A stretch of DNA of 64,000 nt from Hyphomicrobiales bacterium (lineage in GTDB: Bacteria; Pseudomonadota; Alphaproteobacteria; Rhizobiales; Rhizobiaceae). The notes beneath the pieces were generated by a model. That model was given only the letters and a program-made list of their open reading frames with translations. It was not told the origin of the DNA and did not search any database. Shown piece after piece: positions 43,014 through 51,831 of the stretch. Position numbers and translations under genes: made by a program. The stretch spans positions 470,527-534,526 of the forward strand of contig UBMP01000016.1 of NCBI GenBank assembly GCA_900466575.1, read 5' to 3'. Every line of letters begins with the position of its first letter. Position 1 is the first letter of the stretch.

Positions 43014-43529
43014 TTATTTTCGGCGTGTATAGGTGACGAAACGGGCCGGATAGTCATCCTTTTCGCCCGCGTCCATGCGGCCGACCTCCTCCGCCTGCCA
43101 GATCGACGGATCTATCTCCGGAAAGACCGTGTCGCCGTGAATCTCCGCCTCGACATGGGTGATATGAAGAATGTCCGCGATTGGCATGCCGAGACGATAA
43201 ATCTCCCCGCCGCCTGCGATACACACTTCATCGACACCCGCTTCCACGGCCAGCGCCGAGGCCTTGGCAATCGCCTCGTCGAAGGAATGCACCACATGCA
43301 CGCCATCGCGGACATAGGCCCGGTCTCGTGTGATCACGACATGCGGCCGCCCCGGCAGCAGTCGCGGGAAGCTTTCGAGATTCTTCCGCCCGATGACCAG
43401 CGGCTTGCCCATCGTCATGGCCTTGAAGCGCTTCAGGTCCGTCGACATGTGCCAGGGCAGATCGTTGTCACGGCCTATCACGCCATTTTCCGCCACGGCG
43501 GCGATCATGGAGATCAGCGGCTTGGTCAT
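43014..43529 (-). CDS. folA: Dihydrofolate reductase
   Basis: A 171-residue enzyme that regenerates tetrahydrofolate with NADPH. The start [35 protein letters not shown] includes the substrate-binding Asp (in [10 protein letters not shown]) and the conserved Trp. The NADPH segment is [29 protein letters not shown], and [11 protein letters not shown] is present. It overlaps the thyA stop by 4 bp, so both are co-translated. That is logical, because ThyA oxidises the folate that FolA reduces. Confidence 0.96.
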   Translation of the reverse strand: MTKPLISMIAAVAENGVIGRDNDLPWHMSTDLKRFKAMTMGKPLVIGRKNLESFPRLLPGRPHVVITRDRAYVRDGVHVVHSFDEAIAKASALAVEAGVDEVCIAGGGEIYRLGMPIADILHITHVEAEIHGDTVFPEIDPSIWQAEEVGRMDAGEKDDYPARFVTYTRRK

Positions 43530-44320
43530 ACCGCTATCGGCGCCTTGATGGTCGCATCCGCCTCATAGCCGACCAGCTCGAAATCCTCGAACTTGAAGGA
43601 GAAAATGTCCTTCACGTCCGGATTGATCTTCATGAAGGGCAGCGGCTTCGGGTCGCGCTTCAGCTGCGTTTCGGCCTGTTCGAAATGGTTGTGATAGAGA
43701 TGCGCGTCGCCGAATGTGTGGACGAAATCGCCGGGGCGAAGCCCGGTCACCTGCGCGACCATCATCGTCAGCAGCGCGTAGGAGGCGATGTTGAATGGGA
43801 CGCCGAGGAAGATATCAGCCGAGCGCTGGTAGAGCTGGCAGGAGAGCTTGCCATCGGAAACATAGAACTGGAACAGGCAGTGGCAAGGCGGCAGCGCCAT
43901 CTCGTCTACTTCCGCCGGGTTCCACGCCGATACGATATGACGGCGCGAATTCGGATTGGTCTTGATGCTTTCGATCAGAAGCGCGATCTGGTCAATCTTC
44001 CGGCCATCCGGCGCCGGCCACGAACGCCATTGCGAACCGTAGACCGGGCCAAGCTCGCCGTTTTCGTCAGCCCATTCGTCCCAGATCGAAACGCCGTGCT
44101 CATGCAGATAGGCGATATTGGTCTCACCCTTGAGGAACCAGAGCAGCTCGTGAATGATCGACTTCAGGTGCAGCCTCTTGGTCGTCGTGACGGGAAAGCC
44201 TTCGGACAGGTCGAAGCGCATCTGATAGCCGAACACCGAGCGCGTACCCGTACCCGTGCGATCGCCACGATCGACACCGGTTTCCTTCACGTGGCGGAGG
44301 AAGTCGAGATATTGCTTCAT
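43526..44320 (-). CDS. thyA: Thymidylate synthase
   Basis: A 264-residue enzyme of the same length as the Escherichia coli protein; it methylates dUMP to dTMP. The catalytic cysteine is C146 in [12 protein letters not shown], and [14 protein letters not shown] and [19 protein letters not shown] are also present. The frame is open to 44383, but the ATG at 44320 gives the canonical N-terminus [15 protein letters not shown]. It is coupled to folA. Confidence 0.96.
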   Translation of the reverse strand: MKQYLDFLRHVKETGVDRGDRTGTGTRSVFGYQMRFDLSEGFPVTTTKRLHLKSIIHELLWFLKGETNIAYLHEHGVSIWDEWADENGELGPVYGSQWRSWPAPDGRKIDQIALLIESIKTNPNSRRHIVSAWNPAEVDEMALPPCHCLFQFYVSDGKLSCQLYQRSADIFLGVPFNIASYALLTMMVAQVTGLRPGDFVHTFGDAHLYHNHFEQAETQLKRDPKPLPFMKINPDVKDIFSFKFEDFELVGYEADATIKAPIAV

Positions 44321-44425
44321 GGCCAGCTGATTCCCTTCTCTCAAGACGGGCATCAGTTTAAAGCCAAGCGGCGACGCTTCCAAGGCGGAAACGCCGCGCG
44401 GGAGATCAATCCAGAGGAAAGAGGC

Positions 44426-44734
44426 TCAGAGCTCGCCGAGCTTGCCGAGTTCCTTGGCAACCAGATAGTAGAAGGTGACGCGCGACTTCGAATTGTCGCC
44501 CTTCATCGCTGCGGCAACCGAGGCCACGGCCTTTTCTGCCGCCTCACCCGTCACGCCGAGCTTCTTGCCGCACCAGCTTTGCACCACGCGATCGAGCTCC
44601 GACTTGTCGGTAGCGGATACCAGCGAAGAGTCGCGGTTGCGCAAGGCGATGCCAAGATGCTTGACGATCTTCGCAACGATCGCCTCATCGGCCTTGGCAT
44701 CATATTTGCGGACGTCTGGAAGATAATCAGTCAT
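44426..44734 (-). CDS. DUF2853 family protein
   Basis: A 102-residue cytosolic helical protein of DUF2853 (MTDYLPDVRKYDAKADEAIVAKIVKHLGIALRNRDSSLVS..., ending VTFYYLVAKELGKLGEL). Structures of the family exist but the function is unknown. The start has GGGAGC upstream. A TTGACT-N17-AACATT promoter candidate lies 50-78 bp upstream. Confidence 0.83.
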   Translation of the reverse strand: MTDYLPDVRKYDAKADEAIVAKIVKHLGIALRNRDSSLVSATDKSELDRVVQSWCGKKLGVTGEAAEKAVASVAAAMKGDNSKSRVTFYYLVAKELGKLGEL

Positions 44735-44783
44735 GACGTTTGCTCCCTGCTTTCCCGATGCTTGTCATGCATTCTCATATTGA

Positions 44784-44812
44784 AATGTTTAGTCGAATTG
44801 ACACCAAGTCAA
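44784..44812 (-). promoter_or_regulatory. Housekeeping promoter candidate for DUF2853
   Basis: On the minus strand TTGACT (44807-44812) and AACATT (44784-44789) are 17 bp apart, 50-78 bp before the start codon. The -35 is one base off consensus and the -10 is weak. Confidence 0.4.
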
Positions 44813-44904
44813 GCAGAGATTGCAGGCACAGCCGAAATCGCCCCGCCAAAATGGGGCGATTTCTCCAACGGCCCTTTTCATCCGACCGCATTACACTTAT
44901 ATGA

Positions 44905-45258
44905 ACAGTGCCGTCTTTCGGGGCGGCTATGGCAATAAACGGGCGATGGAATAAACCTATTGGACCCGGGGGCGGTACCCGGCGCCTCCACCAGAAACCG
45001 CTGAAGGCAAGATGCTGCGAGCGGCTTCTGATGGGGGCGAAATAGGATCGACAAGGGTGTAAAGATCGACTTTTTGCCCGGCATGATACCGCCGTTATCG
45101 GGTCACAAGTGTAGTTGCAAACGACAACAACGCTAAGGGTTATGCTCTCGCTGCTTAATCGCGGTGCGGGAAATCCGACCTAAGTCCTTAGGGTTAGCAC
45201 CTTAAGGCGGGGTTCGGAGGTACCTGGCAACAGAAACCTCCACTTCTTACCGCTCGTT
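44905..45258 (+). ncRNA. ssrA: Transfer-messenger RNA, circularly permuted (two-piece, alpha type)
   Basis: tmRNA rescues stalled ribosomes and tags the nascent peptide. The order is permuted: the acceptor piece comes first, ending in GGCGCCTCCACCA (to 44992), then an intervening loop, then the coding piece starting near 45035 with GGGGGCGAAATAGGATCGAC. The tag frame runs from GCA at 45117 to TAA at 45156-45158 and encodes ANDNNAKGYALAA. From memory the Agrobacterium tumefaciens tag differs only in having Glu for Gly. The 5' and 3' ends are estimates. The sspB gene, encoding the ClpXP adaptor for this tag, starts about 145 bp downstream. Confidence 0.92.
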
Positions 45259-45402
45259 ATCTCTCCTTGTCGCCTCACCTTCTCCCCATTGGCGGAATCA
45301 ATTATATTGCCGTAGGAATACGGCTCGCATATAGCGGGTTTTCGGAATGCCCGGTTCGTGGCATAGATAGCTTGGAAGATTATTCAGGAAGGCGGTCACA
45401 GT

Positions 45403-45912
45403 ATGGGGCAGGATCACATCCGGTACGACATTCTCGCACAGGACGCATTGCGCGGCGTGATCCGCAAGGTGCTCGGCGAAGTCGCCGCGACCAACAGCCT
45501 GCCGGGTGACCATCATTTCTTCATCACGTTCCTGACGGGGGCTCCGGGCGTACGCCTGTCGCAGCACCTCAAGAGCAAGTATCCGGAACAGATGACCATC
45601 GTCATCCAGCACCAGTTCTGGGACCTGAAGGTGACCGACGCAGGCTTCGAGATCGGCCTCTCCTTCTCCGACACGCCTGAGAAGCTGGTCATCCCCTTCA
45701 ACGCCATTCGCGGGTTCTACGACCCGTCCGTCAATTTCGAACTTGAGTTCGACGTGGCAGCCGAAGCCGGCATGGAAATCGTCGAGGACGAGGACATCAG
45801 CGCCTATGTCGCTCCGGTCGAGACCGCTGGCGATGCGGCTGCCAAACCCGCCGATGGCGAAAAGGCCGGCGCCTCCGTCGTCTCGCTGGACGCCTTCCGC
45901 AAGAAGCAGTAA
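45403..45912 (+). CDS. sspB: SspB, ClpXP adaptor for ssrA-tagged proteins (alpha type)
   Basis: A 169-residue protein. The N-terminal 115 residues (IRYDILAQDALRGVIRKVLGEV ... HHFFITFLTGAPGVRLSQHLKSKYPEQMTIVIQHQFWDLKV) form the SspB fold that grips the ssrA tag. An acidic, Ala-rich linker follows, and the C-terminus (VVSLDAFRKKQ) is the expected ClpX-docking tail. It lies directly downstream of the tmRNA gene. DUF4169 and RHH_4 genes follow on the same strand at 11 bp and with a 4-bp overlap, probably forming one operon. Confidence 0.93.
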   Translation: MGQDHIRYDILAQDALRGVIRKVLGEVAATNSLPGDHHFFITFLTGAPGVRLSQHLKSKYPEQMTIVIQHQFWDLKVTDAGFEIGLSFSDTPEKLVIPFNAIRGFYDPSVNFELEFDVAAEAGMEIVEDEDISAYVAPVETAGDAAAKPADGEKAGASVVSLDAFRKKQ

Positions 45913-45923
45913 CGGGCACCGCC

Positions 45924-46139
45924 TTGGCCGACGTCGTCAATCTCCGCCAGTTCCGCAAGCGCGCCGAGCGCGCCGAGAAGGAAAAGACGGCTGAGCAGAA
46001 CCGTCTTGTCCATGGCCGAACCAAGGCCGAGAAGTCTCTCACCAAGGCCCTGAACGACAAGGCGGCCCGCACTCTCGATCAGGGCAGGCTCGAAAAGCGC
46101 GATGACGCCGAACGCCCCGAAGAGAACCTCGAAACGTGA
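45924..46139 (+). CDS. DUF4169 family small protein
   Basis: A 71-residue, highly charged protein (ADVVNLRQFRKRAERAEKEKTAEQNRLVHGRTK) matching DUF4169. It starts with TTG 11 bp after sspB and overlaps the next gene by 4 bp. Such proteins are conserved beside sspB in Rhizobiales, with unknown function. Its composition suggests a helical, perhaps RNA- or protein-binding, peptide. Confidence 0.85.
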   Translation: MADVVNLRQFRKRAERAEKEKTAEQNRLVHGRTKAEKSLTKALNDKAARTLDQGRLEKRDDAERPEENLET

Positions 46140-46351
46140 TCCGGAAACACTCGGTCTCCCTGCGCGGTCACCGCACGTCTTTTTCCCTTGAAGACGAATT
46201 CTGGAACGAGGCCGTGGCCATTGCCAGCCGGCGCAACCTCTCGATCGCCGCGCTCCTCACCGAAATCGATGAAGCCCGAGACCCGACCAGCAATCTCTCC
46301 TCAGCCATCCGCGTTCACGTTTTGCACGAATTGAAGCGGGAAATCGCCTGA
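46136..46351 (+). CDS. Ribbon-helix-helix protein (RHH_4)
   Basis: A 71-residue protein, GTG start overlapping the DUF4169 stop. RKHSVSLRGHRTSFSLEDEFWNEAVAIASRRNLSIAALLTEID is the RHH_4 pattern, with a DNA-contacting strand near residues 4-9. It could be a small transcription factor for the sspB operon, but no target site is evident. It ends 6 bp before the convergent AsmA gene. Confidence 0.87.
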   Translation: MIRKHSVSLRGHRTSFSLEDEFWNEAVAIASRRNLSIAALLTEIDEARDPTSNLSSAIRVHVLHELKREIA

Positions 46352-46357
46352 GCCGTG

Positions 46358-49300
46358 TCAGTTGGCGCCGGGTGGTGGCAGCGCGCCTCCGCGGATGACA
46401 TCCGGCTGGAAGCCGGGGGCATCGAAGCCCGAGCGCGGGTTTTTCAACTGCGGAATCGAATTGGTTTTCTGCCCCGCCTTGTCCGCGGAACCCTTGTCAC
46501 TCAGAGCCTTATCCGAAGCCGCCTTGTCCGCTCGCGCCTTGTCAGCCGCAGCTTTGTCGGCCGCGGCCTTCTCCGCAGCGGCCTTGTCCGCAGCGGCCTT
46601 CGCCGCCTCCTCTTCAGCCATCCTGTCCGCCTCGGCCTTCTTCTCGGCCTCGATCCGCGCCTTTTCTCGCGCATCGTCCAGCGCGCGATAATAGAGCGCT
46701 TCGCGTCGCAGCCGCTGGCGCTCGGCGAGGCGCGCCTGAAGCAGATCAGCCTTGCGCCGCTCGCGCTCAAAGGCTCTCAGAGAAAGATAATTGGCAAGTT
46801 CGGTCGCGTCGACCGATGAGGTCGGACTGGCGAGCGTACCGCCAAAACGGATAGTCAGCGCCGGGGAAGCGCCTGCCACATCGTCGGCGCCCGGCTTGTA
46901 GGCGACCCTCAGGTCGCTGCGGATGGCGCCATCCGAAAGCCCCATCGAGCCGTCGAGACCAAACGTCAGCGCCGGCGTCTCGCCACGCGCAGTCTGCACA
47001 AGCACCCGCCCGCTCGAAATCGCGATGGGCAGGCTCACGGCATCAACCTGCGTCTGTCCCTTGACGACGATCGGCGCCGCCATGTTCGCCACCTTCGCCG
47101 CGTTGATCTCGCCATCCAGCTTGTCGGCGGCAGCCAGGATCGCCGGCAATGCAGCGCCATTGAGACCGCTGATCAGCAAGGTTGGCATGCTTATGCTGCC
47201 GGATCCGCTCAGCTGGTCGGCAAGCTGCTTGAGGTTGGCGCCCGAACTCTCGAAACCGAGCACAGCATCGGCCTTTCCGGAGAGGATCGGCATATCGTCG
47301 CCCGTCCGCCACGACAGCTTGCCCAGGTCCGCCCCCTTGACGTCGAACTTGCCGCGCAGAAAGCCTTGGCCCTGCCCGATCGACAGCGACAGCGCGCCTT
47401 TGGCGGCCCCGCCCGCAAACTGGCCGGTTCCGTCTTCAAGCGCCACGGCACCAGCGCTGTAACGCAGTCGGCCGGCGAAATCGCTCATCGGCGCAGGATA
47501 GCCAAGCCACAAATTCGCAGCCGAAATCTTCAGGTCTGCCGTGAAGGGACCGGTGACAGGCGCCGGGAAAGCCTGCGCGGAAAAGGCGCCATTAGCGTCC
47601 TTCAACGGTCCGGACACGAGCTCGGCGAGCCAGCCTGCGTCGAGCGTCTTGACCGAAAGATCGCCGGTCAGAATCTGCGATGCGTCGCGGCTGAGCGACA
47701 GGCTGCCGGCGACATTCTCCTCAAGCGCCTTGCCGGCAAGAGACGAGACGACAAAGGCATCCGGCTTGATATCGAGCGTCGCGGTCACGGAAAGCGGCAA
47801 CCCGCTGCCCATGTTCGGGAGACTGTAGCCGGTAACGAGCAGGAAAGGCTCCACGTCCTCGCTGTCCAGCAGAACCTTATACTGACCTTCCAGGAAATGC
47901 CCCGCCGAAAGATCCCCTGTCCCCTTGGCATTGAACCCCGTCGTTGCCGTCTGGGCATTGAGGACGATCTGTGCGGGTGCGGAGCCGGTCCGGGTCATCT
48001 TGACGGAGGCGGCGCCGTGGTTGCCGTCGAGCATCGGCAGAAGCCGGAAACCCGCCTGCCCCATCAGCGTGGCGTAATTGTCGTTTTCGGCATTCATCTG
48101 GATATCCAGATTGGTGCCGGGGGAGAGCCCGATATCCTGCCCCTGAAGCTTGAGGGCGAGCCGGGTGCCGTTCGTCGTTCCTTGCACCGTCGCCGAAACC
48201 GGGAAGTTGCCGGACTTGCCGGAAGACAGTTCAAGGGCGAGATTGGTGTCGGCGAAATAATGCGCGTTGCTGGCCAGCGCGGAGATCACCGGATAATGCG
48301 GCAGATTGCGCTCGGCGAGCAGCAGGAAGGCACGCGGGTCGACTGCCTTGATGCGCCCCTTCATATCCAGCACCGGAGCAGCCAGGCTGCCCGATGCCGT
48401 GCCCGAAAGATCGAGCGCCGCCCCCGCCAGATCACCAACCGTCAGCTTGTCGAGCGAAAGCTTGCCGTCCTTCAGCGAGAAGGCGGTCGAGACATCGCTC
48501 GCAACAATGCCCTGCGAGGCGAGATTGCGGAACTGGAGATCAGCCGAAATGGTCTGGGCCAGGAAGGCCGCGCTCGTGTCCTTGCCCGTGGCGAGGCTGG
48601 CGATCGCCCGCATGGCATCAAAGTCGAGGTCGCCACCGGCAAGCTGGATCCTGAGTGATGCCGCATCTCCACTGTCCGGAACCTGCCGCTCGATGCGGCC
48701 TTTCAGAATGGCCCCGCCAGCGGCCAGTTCGAGATTGTCAAAGGACTGTATCTCGTCATCGATCACGACATCGGCCGAAAAGCCCAGCGCGTTGAGACCG
48801 CGAATCTGCGGGGCGACGTCGCCGGCAAGCCACGCAGAAAGACCCGAGGGCTGACTGGAGGCTGCCGTCAGCGTTCCCTTGAAGGAGCGCTTGTCCGAAA
48901 GATCGAGCAGTCCGCTCGCCTCGACCTTGGTGCGGCCCGGCAGTTCGACGGAGACCTGATCGAGTTTCCATCCCGTTCCGTTCGGCTCCGCGACCACCAT
49001 GACGTCGCGGAAAGATGTGTCCGCGGAGACGATCGCCGGCAGTTTCAGCGTCGCCTTGCCCGGCACGGGCGGAACTGGGATGTCGGACAACAGCGCCAGG
49101 AAGGTCTCGAGCCGCTGCTGCGCGGTCATCACCTGTTCGCTGCGCGAGCGCTTGCCCCCCTCGCCGCTGGCGCCGATCGCGTTCATGTCGACCTGCTGGC
49201 CTTCGGCCGTCAGCAGGAATTGCGGGTTGAGCCCGGTATCGAGCGTCGCCTCGCCGGTGATGGAATAGGGATCGCTGGCAGCCCCCATATCGAGCTGGTA

Positions 49301-50170
49301 TTGCGGCAGTCGGACGCGGTCGCTCGCGAGCTCGAACGCTCCCTTGATGCGCACGGGTGCCGGATCGCCCTGCTTTTTCGCGCCATAGGACGCGTTGAAC
49401 GTCCCGTCATACCGAAGCTTGAGATCGACCAGCCGGAGCGTGCCCTCCAGATCGGCCGTCATCGGCAATCCGTCGGGCGTGATGTGGGAGGCGACACGCA
49501 GCTCGCCCTTCGCGTCGCGCACGCCGGTATTGATCGTGAACTTGCCCGCCGCGCCGTCAATCAGGCCCTTGCCCTCGAAATGCCAGGGGCCGACGAGCGA
49601 TTTGGCAGACGCGGTGAAATCGAGACCTGTCAGCTTCCGCGTGCGCCCGGTCTGGTGATCCTCGAATGTCACTTCCCCGCCGCTGACGCGAACATTTTCC
49701 AGCACGACGATCTTGGCCGGGATCGAGGGATTGCCGGTCTTCGCCCAGTCGAGCGTGCCATCCTTTTGCAGCGCGATATGGACCTTGGGCTCGATGATGC
49801 GCATTTCGAAAATGCGTGCCTCACCGGACATGAATGGCGCAATTTCCATGTCCATGGCGAAACGAGACGCCGTGACCAGCGGCTTGCCGTCGTCATCGCG
49901 CCCGATGGTGACGTCATCCATGGTGACGGATGGAAACGGGATCAGCCGGGCGCTGACCGCCCCGTGAACTTCGACCTTCTTGCCAAGGATCAGCGAGGCT
50001 CGGCGCTCGAAATCCTGCCGGAAGCCCGTCCAGTCTACGAAATACGGTGCCACCAGCGCCGCAAACAGCGCCAGAACCACCAGTCCGGCAAAGCCAACCA
50101 TGATCCGGCCGAACACCGACAATCGCTCAATTCCCACCTGATTCCGGCACTGGACGCCGGGAGAATACAT
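46358..50170 (-). CDS. AsmA family envelope protein, very large
   Basis: A protein of up to 1270 residues with a single N-terminal membrane helix (MVGFAGLVVLALFAALVAPYFVDW), followed by a long beta-rich periplasmic domain and a C-terminal AsmA_2 part (about 930-1150). The AsmA/TamB superfamily forms bridges that carry lipids to the outer membrane. The last 120 residues are an Ala/Lys/Asp coiled coil (AEKAAADKAAADKARADKA) of near-repeats. The frame begins at ATG 50170 without a clear ribosome site; GTG 50137 or a nearby TTG are alternatives. Confidence 0.85.
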   Translation of the reverse strand: MYSPGVQCRNQVGIERLSVFGRIMVGFAGLVVLALFAALVAPYFVDWTGFRQDFERRASLILGKKVEVHGAVSARLIPFPSVTMDDVTIGRDDDGKPLVTASRFAMDMEIAPFMSGEARIFEMRIIEPKVHIALQKDGTLDWAKTGNPSIPAKIVVLENVRVSGGEVTFEDHQTGRTRKLTGLDFTASAKSLVGPWHFEGKGLIDGAAGKFTINTGVRDAKGELRVASHITPDGLPMTADLEGTLRLVDLKLRYDGTFNASYGAKKQGDPAPVRIKGAFELASDRVRLPQYQLDMGAASDPYSITGEATLDTGLNPQFLLTAEGQQVDMNAIGASGEGGKRSRSEQVMTAQQRLETFLALLSDIPVPPVPGKATLKLPAIVSADTSFRDVMVVAEPNGTGWKLDQVSVELPGRTKVEASGLLDLSDKRSFKGTLTAASSQPSGLSAWLAGDVAPQIRGLNALGFSADVVIDDEIQSFDNLELAAGGAILKGRIERQVPDSGDAASLRIQLAGGDLDFDAMRAIASLATGKDTSAAFLAQTISADLQFRNLASQGIVASDVSTAFSLKDGKLSLDKLTVGDLAGAALDLSGTASGSLAAPVLDMKGRIKAVDPRAFLLLAERNLPHYPVISALASNAHYFADTNLALELSSGKSGNFPVSATVQGTTNGTRLALKLQGQDIGLSPGTNLDIQMNAENDNYATLMGQAGFRLLPMLDGNHGAASVKMTRTGSAPAQIVLNAQTATTGFNAKGTGDLSAGHFLEGQYKVLLDSEDVEPFLLVTGYSLPNMGSGLPLSVTATLDIKPDAFVVSSLAGKALEENVAGSLSLSRDASQILTGDLSVKTLDAGWLAELVSGPLKDANGAFSAQAFPAPVTGPFTADLKISAANLWLGYPAPMSDFAGRLRYSAGAVALEDGTGQFAGGAAKGALSLSIGQGQGFLRGKFDVKGADLGKLSWRTGDDMPILSGKADAVLGFESSGANLKQLADQLSGSGSISMPTLLISGLNGAALPAILAAADKLDGEINAAKVANMAAPIVVKGQTQVDAVSLPIAISSGRVLVQTARGETPALTFGLDGSMGLSDGAIRSDLRVAYKPGADDVAGASPALTIRFGGTLASPTSSVDATELANYLSLRAFERERRKADLLQARLAERQRLRREALYYRALDDAREKARIEAEKKAEADRMAEEEAAKAAADKAAAEKAAADKAAADKARADKAASDKALSDKGSADKAGQKTNSIPQLKNPRSGFDAPGFQPDVIRGGALPPPGAN

Positions 50171-50240
50171 TTATGACAGAGTAGCCCGCGACATGGCGCG
50201 CGAACAAGACAAATGCATGACCAAGTGCAGATTTACCGGC

Positions 50241-51653
50241 TTAATCCAGCACAAAAATCTTGCCGGGGTTCATGATGTTGTCCGGGTCGAGCGCCCGCTT
50301 GACCTGACGCATCACATCGATCGCCGACCCCAGTTCCTCGACGAGGAACGGCTGCTTGCCCTGCCCGATCCCGTGCTCGCCCGTGCAGGTCCCGTCCATG
50401 GCCAGCGCGCGTGCGTTGAGCCGGATGCAGAACTCTTCGACCCGCGCGATTTCGGCCGGGTCCTTGTCGTCAAAAAGCACGAGAACGTGGAAATTGCCGT
50501 CGCCCGCATGGCCGACGATCGGCGCGGTAAAGCCGTTTTCGAGGATGTCGGCTTCTGTCTCGGCCACGCAATCGGCAAGGCGCGAGATCGGGACACAGAC
50601 ATCCGTCGACAGCGCCGCCATGCCGGGAATGAGCGCCTTGGCCGCATAATAGGCATTGTGCCGCGCCTTCCAGAGCTTGGCGCGCGCTGCAGCATCCGTG
50701 GACCATTCGAACGCCCCGCCGCCATTCTCGGCAACGATATCGGCGAACTGCTCCGATTGCAGCCGTACCGTCTCGGCGTTCCCGTGAAATTCCACGAAGA
50801 GCGTCGGCTGCACGGTCAGCGAAAGACCCGAATAGGCGTTGCATGCCGCCACCTGCGCATCGTTCAGCAGTTCGATACGCGCAACCGGAATCCCCATCTG
50901 GATCGTCATGATGACGGCGCTCGCCGCGTCCTTGAGCGTCGGGAAACCGCAGACGCCGCCCGCGATCACCTCCGGAATGCCCTGCAGCCGCAGCGTGATC
51001 GAGGTCAGGACGCCGAGCGTCCCCTCCGCGCCGACCATCAGCCGCGTGAGATCATAGCCCGCGGAGGATTTGCGGGCTCGCCGCGCCGTGCGGATTGCCT
51101 CGCCATTCGCCATCACGGCAGTGACCGCGAGCACATTGTCCTTCATCGTGCCATAACGCACGGCATTGGTTCCCGAAGCCCGCGTCGCCGTCATGCCGCC
51201 GATGGAGGCATTCGCGCCGGGATCGATCGGGAAGAACAGACCCGTATCGCGCAGGAATTCATTCAGCTGCTCGCGCGTCACGCCCGGCTCGACCGTGCAG
51301 TCGAGGTCTTCGGCGTTCACTTCAAGAACCCGATTCATCCGGCTGAAATCGATGGAAATGCCGCCTGCGGCCGCATTCACCTGGCCCTCCAGCGAGGAGC
51401 CCGTCCCGAAGGGAATGAGCGGCACCTTGTGTTCGGCACAGGCCCGCACCACGTCCTCCACCTCCTGGGCGGTCTCGACAAACACCACGCCATCCGGCAG
51501 CTGCGCCGGCAGATAGGTCGTCGTATGCGCATGCTGCTCGCGCACCGCCTGCCCCGTTTGAAACCGCTCGCCGAACACCTGCTTGAGAATCCCGATAACT
51601 GCGGCGATTCCCGCCTCGTTGCGACTGCCCGCCCGCACACCTTCAAGCGCCAT
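50241..51653 (-). CDS. FAD-binding oxidase, D-lactate dehydrogenase-like (GlcD family)
   Basis: A 470-residue flavoprotein. The PCMH FAD-binding half has VPLIPFGTGSSLEGQVNAAAGGISIDFSRMNRVLEV and the family segment PGANASIGGMTATRASGTNAVRYG. The C-terminal substrate half contains VGHAGDGNFHVLVLFD and GTCTGEHGIGQGKQPFL, with the metal and substrate His residues. It probably oxidises D-lactate or another D-2-hydroxy acid, passing electrons to cytochrome c or quinone. The start follows CAGGAGTCC. The divergent neighbour is a di-heme peroxidase. Confidence 0.9.
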   Translation of the reverse strand: MALEGVRAGSRNEAGIAAVIGILKQVFGERFQTGQAVREQHAHTTTYLPAQLPDGVVFVETAQEVEDVVRACAEHKVPLIPFGTGSSLEGQVNAAAGGISIDFSRMNRVLEVNAEDLDCTVEPGVTREQLNEFLRDTGLFFPIDPGANASIGGMTATRASGTNAVRYGTMKDNVLAVTAVMANGEAIRTARRARKSSAGYDLTRLMVGAEGTLGVLTSITLRLQGIPEVIAGGVCGFPTLKDAASAVIMTIQMGIPVARIELLNDAQVAACNAYSGLSLTVQPTLFVEFHGNAETVRLQSEQFADIVAENGGGAFEWSTDAAARAKLWKARHNAYYAAKALIPGMAALSTDVCVPISRLADCVAETEADILENGFTAPIVGHAGDGNFHVLVLFDDKDPAEIARVEEFCIRLNARALAMDGTCTGEHGIGQGKQPFLVEELGSAIDVMRQVKRALDPDNIMNPGKIFVLD

Positions 51654-51772
51654 GATGGACTCCTGTTTTCTGAAGTCCCTACATGACGGAGCATCGCAAC
51701 ACTGTCGAGGGGCCAGATGCAGAAACGGGACCTGCCGGCGCCAAGAGGCAGAGGAATCGCTTTCCGGAAGCG

Positions 51773-51801
51773 TTGACAGTCCAAAAATATAATATAATTT
51801 T
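51773..51801 (+). promoter_or_regulatory. Promoter candidate for the di-heme peroxidase
   Basis: TTGACA (51773-51778) is followed by very AT-rich DNA. TAATTT is spaced 16 bp away, and TATAAT at 14 bp is also present. It ends about 30 bp before the ATG. Confidence 0.4.
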
Positions 51802-51831
51802 CATATTTATTTTATTTACGGAAATTTGACT

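Noticed and set aside
44878..45084. A 68-codon minus-strand frame over the tmRNA gene
   Set aside because: It is antisense to the conserved acceptor and coding pieces of ssrA and has no ribosome site.
46490..46640. Short repeated DNA units that might suggest a CRISPR-like or satellite array
   Set aside because: They encode the Ala/Lys/Asp repeats of the AsmA tail in frame; units are imperfect and have no spacers.
47366..48658. A 430-codon plus-strand frame opposite the AsmA gene
   Set aside because: It has no recognisable domain or plausible start region, and AsmA coding features are clear on the minus strand.
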